A stretch of 64,000 nt of DNA, taken from the NCBI GenBank assembly GCA_000310025.1, contig FN649739.1, forward strand, positions 884,918-948,917, given 5' to 3'. Below, piece after piece: positions 57,198 to 64,000 of this stretch. The first letter of the stretch is position 1; each line of letters starts with the position of its first letter. The DNA is from Ectocarpus siliculosus. Its lineage: Eukaryota > Sar > Phaeophyceae > Ectocarpales > Ectocarpaceae. The notes under the pieces were generated by a model. That model was not told the DNA's origin. It did no database searches and was given only the letters and a program-made list of their open reading frames with translations. Made by a program: the position numbers and the translations under genes.

Positions 57198-60100
57198 ATG
57201 CTTCGAGTGGGGGAGCGCGTGCTTCTACTCGCGCTGAGTGAAGAACGGGACAAGCACCCGCTGGGGTATCTGTCCTCGCGGCTGCTCATGGATGCTGAAG
57301 GTGAGCAGTGAGCAGGGGCAGCTGACAGCTGACCCAGCACCAACATCTCCGTCAGCAACGGGGATTGAAGGAATAAGTGGGAGATTTCAGCTGCTTGAAG
57401 TGCACAGCTTCTCCATGTGCTCAACTGCAGCAATTGAGAGATACATGTATGATGTGGTTCTTTTTCCGATCTTCGAGCCAGCGTGGAAATATCTCCTGCA
57501 TGCATGTCATGACCGAGACTACTGTACATACACCACCCAGAAGAGTAAACTACAACTGATGTCGGCCCGGCGATTGTTGTTTGTGTGTTGATTTGAAGCT
57601 CATTTCATCTTCCTGCCAAGTAGGCTCGAAAAGGCGGCGTACCTCTCTCTATTTGCCCTTCTCCGAGAAAATAAAAAAATGAAAGAGTCGCGACGCGACC
57701 AACGGCTTCCAACTGAAAAATTGTGTGAAGATATGCACAGCACCCGCCCATGTAGTGGTTCGCGACCAGAACGCACCCGCGTGCCGTCGTGCGGCAAAAG
57801 AAAGAGTACATATGCGTACATGTAAAGTAGTTGTCTCAAACGCAAACCCCTCCATCGATTTTTCGAAGAAATTTAAATTTCCCTGCTAGGACAATGAACA
57901 AGTTTGTTGAAGTTAAGTTTTCGTTCTTTCGCGAGGTTGTTAGCCCGGGTTCAACTTTGAGTTGTTAAGGGATGGCAGAAAAAGAAATAGATACTCCAGA
58001 GTACGAAGTAGACGCTGGCTCTTTCTCATACTTTAATCCAACATGAAGAAAGAAAAGAAGAAAGGAAACAACCTTCCCGCCGGATCTTCGTAATTACTAC
58101 TACTGTGAATCTCAGTGGAGGACACCATGAACAGGTGTCGTGCGTGCTGGCACGTTCAGGTTTTTGCTACTGGAGCTGAAAATCGAAGGTCGCAGCCTCT
58201 GAAAACAGTCCGAAATCTGCGCCGGAGCCATGCGGAATCGAAATTGTCACAGAAGTGCTCACCGCCACGGACCGTAACCCCCTGAACGGAGGGTTGTCAG
58301 CAGAAGCCAAATAGTGGCATCAGCTACCGCTGTAAATCCACAGTTCAGGAGATTGGGGTCAGTGGCGGCGAGCACAAGCAGTACAAGACACAAGGGTGTC
58401 GGTCTAATTTGAGGAGATTTGCGGAGATTGTAGGCCACTAAAAATACGACCCGGTACACCACTACAGAAGCAGATTTGAGCTCGCCAACACCTCCCCCCC
58501 GCTACTATAGGGCGTCCGCTAGTGATGGAACTATGCACCAGGTTCCTGGCAACACCGACCCTTTGTTTGAGCGCCTGCCATTTTGGCTCTGTTGACTTGA
58601 ATTTAGAATGGAGTGGATTTTATCTTGATTTTCAAAGGAGGCGTGGGGAGGTAGACGCGTGAAATGTATGTTTTGAGCAGCCTCTACTGCCGCCCTGTGC
58701 GAGAATGAACGATTTCTGTGTTTCGCGCCGACTGGTCTTGTGTGTCTGTTTTGCAGCTTGTGGTGTGTTTTCAAAATTGATTCAACATCAAAGTTCGTTG
58801 TCTGGCATTCCTTAAGTAACCCGCGGGGCAGGGACTCGTCTGAGCCCCTTGTCACCGCCGAATCGGGCACCTTTTCCGTGGGAGGGCGCATTCCACGGCC
58901 ATCTTCGATCGAAAAAAGCGTTGGAGCCGTGCCCTACGCGGTCAGGGTGGGGCAAGGGGGGCAGGCTTTCTGACGTCCTTCATCAAGGTGGATTAGGGCC
59001 AATCCGGGGAAGCACGGGGGGTTGTTGTGGAGCGTACAGCCACAGAATTTACTGTGACAGTATACACGCGACCCCCTTCATTTTGCAGTACAAGCAATGC
59101 CGTGGCCTTGCCTACATAGTACATCACGGATCGAAGGAGAGAGCACCCTCTGTGCGAAACACACCCAGGATGGGCACGAGCTAATTTATTTTCCGCGCCG
59201 GGGCCATGAATCTGCACGTCGCACCACGTGCTAGCCTGCACCAAGAGTACAACACGAAATTTTGTTTGAAAACGGCGGCAAAGATGCTGTATCTCCCTGA
59301 TGCTAACGGTTTGCACTGCGGCAGGTTCGTTGCCGTATCGCGATCCCGTGCACGCCTTTTGCTGATGAAACGATACACTTGGAAGAAAAATAAAATGGTG
59401 GGAAACCTTCAATCCCGCAGGAGGACAGGCTGCAACAACCGCATGTCCATCTCCTCAACCCACACGTGCACTTTCTCGACACGCGCGAAAACACATTGCA
59501 GGTAGATCTTCTTTCGCCACCTTGGACTGCTCCTTGACGTCCTTCCGAGACGCGCCCCCAGCGGAGAGGTCGTGGGAGCCGGTACGAGCAAACGGTTATT
59601 ACCAGGGGTTTCGGGGGAATTGCAACTCTGGGTTCCCCCCTCAACGGGTGGGCCTGTTGAACGTTGGTTTCTGCAAGTCTCCCTGTATGGTTTCTCAAGT
59701 CGGACGGATACATGTGCATCTGTGAATCGTCTCCTGGGTGTGTGCGTCTTTTGGCTTGTTTCTGGTCGGCCTTTGCGCGATGTCTAACGTACGGCGGCAG
59801 CGGGATAATGTATATTGGTGCCCTTCCCAGGCGTATCGGCGGGTGTGTCGCGTACCACCAGGCGGGTGTTCGGCAGAAGACCGTGCGGTCGGGATTCATT
59901 CTCAGGGGACGCTCTTCTACCAACGCGTCAAAACTCGCTTTTCTCGTTCGTGGTTGCTAGATGCACGAAATCTGCAGACCCCTGAATCACAAAAGTCGTA
60001 CACGAAAAACTTACTATCCTGTTCTTGCCCCGAGCCCCTAATTCCCGAAGCGTCACGTCGCGTGGTGTGTGTATTCATACGTGAATTTGTTGTCCGTGTT

Positions 60101-63100
60101 TCCGCGGCCGCCGCCACCATCACCGCCGTACCCAGGTGGTAGTGTCCGACTGCGTTTTTCGCGTGGCGGCCTGCGTGGACCGGCACGACGCTACCCGCGC
60201 CAGCCAATCTCAGCGTAACCTGGAGCCGGGGAACACAGTTCACAGGGGGATGCAACCGGTGAGTCACCGCACCTGCTGTTGGGTTTTTATGTTGACTGGC
60301 GATTGACGTGTGAGGCAGTCCTTGCAGCGTTGGGAGTTTGGCTACAAAACTTTCGGGAGAGTTGGATTGCGGGGCTGGCGGGTTGGTACCCTGACGTTCG
60401 GGAAAACACGAATTCTATCACCCTCCCCCCCCCCCCTCGAGCCCAATACATGGTGTCACTGTGCTCAACCGCTTGGTGCAATAGCTGCGCCTTCCTTGTG
60501 AGCGGTGAAGCGACGCGTTTCGTACCGAATTTGTTTGTTCTGAGGCAGGTGGGTCTGTAAAACAAACCACCACGGCCAAGCATGACAGGTACTGTGCGAG
60601 CGCGCTCGCACGCACACGTACCGATACCGATACCGCCCCAAATCCGTTCAAGAGATATCCGGCGTGGGGGGGCCAAAGGCCACAGAATGAGCATGCGCAT
60701 GTCGGGTCGGGCATGCCACAGCGGTCGCACAATCTTCCCGCTTTGGAAGCGGAGAATAAGTCGGGTAGGCTCTATTGTGGCGTTCGTCTTGCGACCCCCC
60801 TCACCCTGCAGCACCGAGAAGCGCCGCCCAAACGTCTCGGTATGCGGAAGGGGGCACAAAAGGCACGCAGGGTTGACTTTTGTGGAGTAGTGCTTGTGGA
60901 CGTCCTGGTACCTCGGCGTTGGTCTTGCGATCCCCCTTCCGCTCCAGCACCGAGATGCGTGCCCAATAGTCTCAGTACGCACAAGGAGGAAAATATAATA
61001 GTGTCAACGCCCCCCCCCGATACCCCCCCCGTCCGCAGGGCACGCCCGTGAGATACTCCAAGGCGGTGCAGTTGGTGCATGAGTTCAGCGGCGCGCTGCT
61101 GTGCATCGATGTCCAAGAGAGGGCGGAGAGCGAGGGCTTTGCCATGAAGGTGGTGCTCAAGGCCATAGATCCTCCATCAGGTAGGGCTCTTCATCCGTGT
61201 AGGACTGCAGACCTTGCCTTCGAAGATAACTCCGGGACCCGTGTTGGCAGAAAAATTAGCGTACGCGCGCGGTTTTGGCACGGCACATCACACGACACGT
61301 TTGCCCTTCTTCTCCACCGCGGAACGGACGAATCTGGCGGTGACATGGAGGAAGATCAAGCTAAGGTCCGACGCCACGGTATCGTGGGCACCGAAGTTGC
61401 AACAATGTTTTTTTTGTGTGTGACAATGAAGCTCCAAACCATTACGCGATGACGTATCACCACGGAGCACTTCTGGCGGTCAAGTCATGGAAGAGGTGTT
61501 ACGTTTTGCGGCGCTGGTGTGTTCGTGTGAGCGCGTCTGGGTCCATCCCGTGTACGCGCACGCACTGGTGTATTTTCCCTGCAATAAGCATAGCCTGGGC
61601 CTTTCGTCTGACCGAAGACAAGACCGAATTAAATAAAGACAAACATGAAACCTATGGCAGCTTGCGTATATCAATGCGTACGTTCGTCCGCGTTGGTGGA
61701 CCACTGGACCTTGCAGGGGACGGAGGGTCAACGGACGGGTACAAGAACACGTGGTGGGAGGTCAAATCGCCGGGGAACGTCAGAATCAGCCAGGCAAGGC
61801 TTGCATCTTTTTTTCCTTCGTCGTCCCGGTTTGTTGAGCGTTCGCTCGCAGCTTCCTCGTACCGTAAGGTCTTGCCCCTCCAACATCACGTTGTTGCTTT
61901 GGTTTACCTCTGTCTTGTTTTCGTGACAACAACCTCTCAAGCGTGTGACTCCGTCTACGTTGCTTGGCACCAATCGCTTTTGGGGGGGGGGGGGGGGGCA
62001 TGTGCTGCCACACAGCAAGTGCAACAGTATACACCCTGTCCTAAATGGGTCTGCATGCGGCTGGCAAGTTAGGACCTAGAAGACGGACCTAGAAGACGTA
62101 CATGAACACCAACCACGTAGAAGGCTCACAGCGGGCAACCGGGTCTCTAGTTTAGGGAGGGTAAGGATCAGTAGGACCAATTCTGCGGGAGTCCGCACGA
62201 AAAAGGCCCCCTACACGGGAACAAAAGCACTGGGGTTGACCAAACTGTTTGTCCAGTGCGGACGAACGCTGAGGGATAGCGAACCGGCGTGTATAAGGGG
62301 CTGATATCGTGGGGGAAGGGGCTGATGTCGTGGGGGAAAAGAAAGACAAGTGTCTACCAGGTCAGGCACCCCACCCCAATCCGGGTGTATAGGCAAGCAC
62401 CCCACCGCTCCTCACGTTGTGCTCCACAAAATATATCGCAAGCACGAAGGAGACTCAGCGACCACGCTCGAACTCGCGCAACGATAATCTCTCGGCCCTT
62501 TTCTGCGTAGCCACTCAACTACTCCTCCTCTACCAACTCTTCACCCCCCGGCGAACATGATGCAACGGCTGCACAGGTCCTACACTACGACGAGATCTGC
62601 CTACACTCGAACCGCTGGGACCGGAGCGTGCGGGCGCACCCAACCCTCCTGGATCGCCAAAGGGTAACTTCAGCAACAGAGGTGGAAGGAGAATCAGGGA
62701 CTGAAGAAGCAGGAGCTGCCACCGGCCTTTCTCCGACGTTGCCTCGGGAGAAATATCCTGGAGCGGTACGTGCATGGTGTTTTTTTCTTTGGTATTGTTT
62801 TCCTCGGTTTTTTGTTGCGGTTTAGGCAGGCTGTGGGGTGGAGGTGTGTCAACATACATGTTTGGGGCTTAAGATCCCCTTCTCATGGCCGTACCTGTGG
62901 TAGGGTCAAGAGTATTCGCGTCCTTGGGGTATCCAGGAATTTACAGATGCTAGGAGTACGTTTCAGCCGTTGCTCGCGGGGCGAAAATCAACAGTACGTA
63001 TTTTCGTGACAGCTCAAGAGCAGGCGCGATTCTTAACGCGTCTCCCTCGTCCTCCCTACCCCTGCCCTACGCCGCCTTTTCCCCGCCTTTCGAAAGACTG

Positions 63101-64000
63101 GTCCGTGCCGCTCAACACTCACACACGCACCCACATGCACGCACGCACGCACGCAGGTGCATGCCTCTTTCTCGCACTCGCTCCTGAGAGTGGTGCCGTA
63201 CGACGACTGTCCTTCCCTGCCGTACTCCGACGAGGGACTGTCCATCGCAACAACGTCGGCGGCAACGGTAATGGCCTCCGCTTCCGGGGGGTGGCCAGGT
63301 CCGGACTCGTCTTCGTCACCCCACGCGCTCGCCGGCAGCGGAACCGCCGACACCCCCGTCGGCGGCGTCGCGGACGACGCGGGCGCGATCCGCGGGGGAG
63401 ACGTGGTGCGCCTCTGCCACCTGAGGTCCACGGGGTTTCTAACCTGCGAGGTGGTGACGCCGGAAGCGTTTCCGCGTGGGGGGTGGGCGCAGCCGGAGCC
63501 TAGGATGGTAGGCCAGGCCGGAGGAGGAGGCGGAGGCCGAAGAGGAGGGGGGGGGGGGGGAGTGGACGGCCCGGTACAGGGGCAGGCAAGCGACGGTGGG
63601 GTCGGGGGCGGTCCGTTCCTTTACATTTCCGCGACCCCTCACCGCCGCCTGAAGCTGCAGAACGCTAGCAGTAACTGCCTGTGGGTTCTGGAGCGGACCC
63701 ACTGCGCCCTGGGCGGCCGGCCCCTGCGAGGCAGCTGCGCGAGCGCCGCCGGTGCCGCCGACCCACCGCAGCAACATCAACAGCAGGGAGGAAACCCGAC
63801 CTCTTCGTCAGTGTTTTCGACAGGCGGCAGTGGCAACGCGCGTCGCAACTCCCTCCACCAGCAGCAGACCGCGCAACATTCAGGAAACTCTTCTGCTTAC
63901 ACCGGTGGCGCCGCTGCCGCGGGGGCAGGTTATTCTCCCGGTGACGGCGGCGGTGGTAATAGGAGCGGCGCGACGGAGAGGCAGAGATGGAACAGCGATT
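57198..64000 (+). CDS. Inositol 1,4,5-trisphosphate receptor-like Ca2+ channel, N-terminal part
   Basis: IP3 receptors are ER/vacuolar Ca2+ release channels opened by IP3. Exons: 57198-57300, 59502-59581, 60136-60258, 61039-61180, 61717-61793, 62577-62765, 63157 to beyond 64000. Every exon phase agrees (1,0,0,1,0,0), giving 519 residues without a break. The IP3-suppressor/Ins145 region has MLRVGERVLLLAL, GYLSSRLLMDAEG, SDCVFRVAAC, GTPVRYSKAVQLVHEFSG, FAMKVVLK, NTWWEVKSP and VLHYDEICLH. A MIR repeat is in exon 7: HASFSHSLLRVVPYD, IRGGDVVRLCHLRSTGFLTC, LYISATPHRRLKLQNAS and NCLWVLERTHCALGGRPLRG. Exon 7 carries Ser/Gly/Pro and Gln-rich inserts of 40-80 residues between conserved blocks, longer than in animal receptors. 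The ligand core, the RIH domains and the channel lie outside. The intron after 61793 starts with GC. A ryanodine-receptor-like relative is the alternative, but the block order favours IP3R. The start is the first ATG, matching the family's short leader. Confidence 0.87.
58011..58790 (+). repeat. Composite repeat R6, copy B, in IP3R-like intron 1
   Basis: Outer blocks are collinear with copy A (53614-54480). The central block at about 58110-58400 is inverted: it reads GTGCGTGCTGGCACGTTCAG and AACAGTCCGAAATCTG where copy A has the complement. Confidence 0.8.

Overview
The window is nuclear DNA from an intron-rich eukaryote. Two host genes on the + strand are split into many short exons separated by introns of about 0.2-2 kb with GT-AG (twice GC-AG) borders. 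Coding DNA is GC-rich, and proteins carry long Ser/Gly/Gln-rich inserts. Most of the rest is transposon-derived. An inositol-trisphosphate-receptor gene beside a STAS/cNMP SulP permease, CAG/GTT microsatellites and a mid-GC repeat-rich background fit a brown alga (Phaeophyceae) or close stramenopile. The organism assignment is inference. The strand order and exon phases are read directly.

Layout. 1-10 kb (mostly - strand): a low-complexity, retroelement-like ORF with one frame break, a LINE 3' fragment, a 110-bp tandem repeat, a decayed integrase-like stretch, and a NADAR-domain gene with frame breaks. 10.04-10.11 kb: a canonical tRNA-Arg(TCG) gene on the - strand. 11-27 kb: repeats only, namely a fold-back element, a 3-copy tandem array, a broken EN+RT LINE on the - strand, a tRNA-like SINE, a hAT-like MITE with a perfect 8-bp target duplication, and several two-copy repeat families. 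28.7-49.2 kb: a SulP-type anion permease gene (about 20 exons) with a transmembrane domain, a STAS domain split by a long insert, and a C-terminal cyclic-nucleotide-binding domain. A second LINE and a 100-N assembly gap sit inside it, and the exon for the last membrane helices is not visible. 50.5-51.3 kb: a pogo/Tigger-like MITE with TA duplication. 52.5-55.2 kb: a 31-bp minisatellite, a composite repeat, and a GTTCC palindrome array. 57.2 kb to the end: the 5' part of an IP3-receptor-like Ca2+ channel gene, seven exons in perfect phase, running out of the window.

The two large genes are on the same strand but share no visible regulation. One is a membrane anion transporter that may be gated by a cyclic nucleotide, and the other an intracellular Ca2+ release channel. 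The SulP, NADAR and window-start ORFs each contain single-base frame breaks in otherwise well-conserved sequence, so consensus errors should be considered before calling them pseudogenes.
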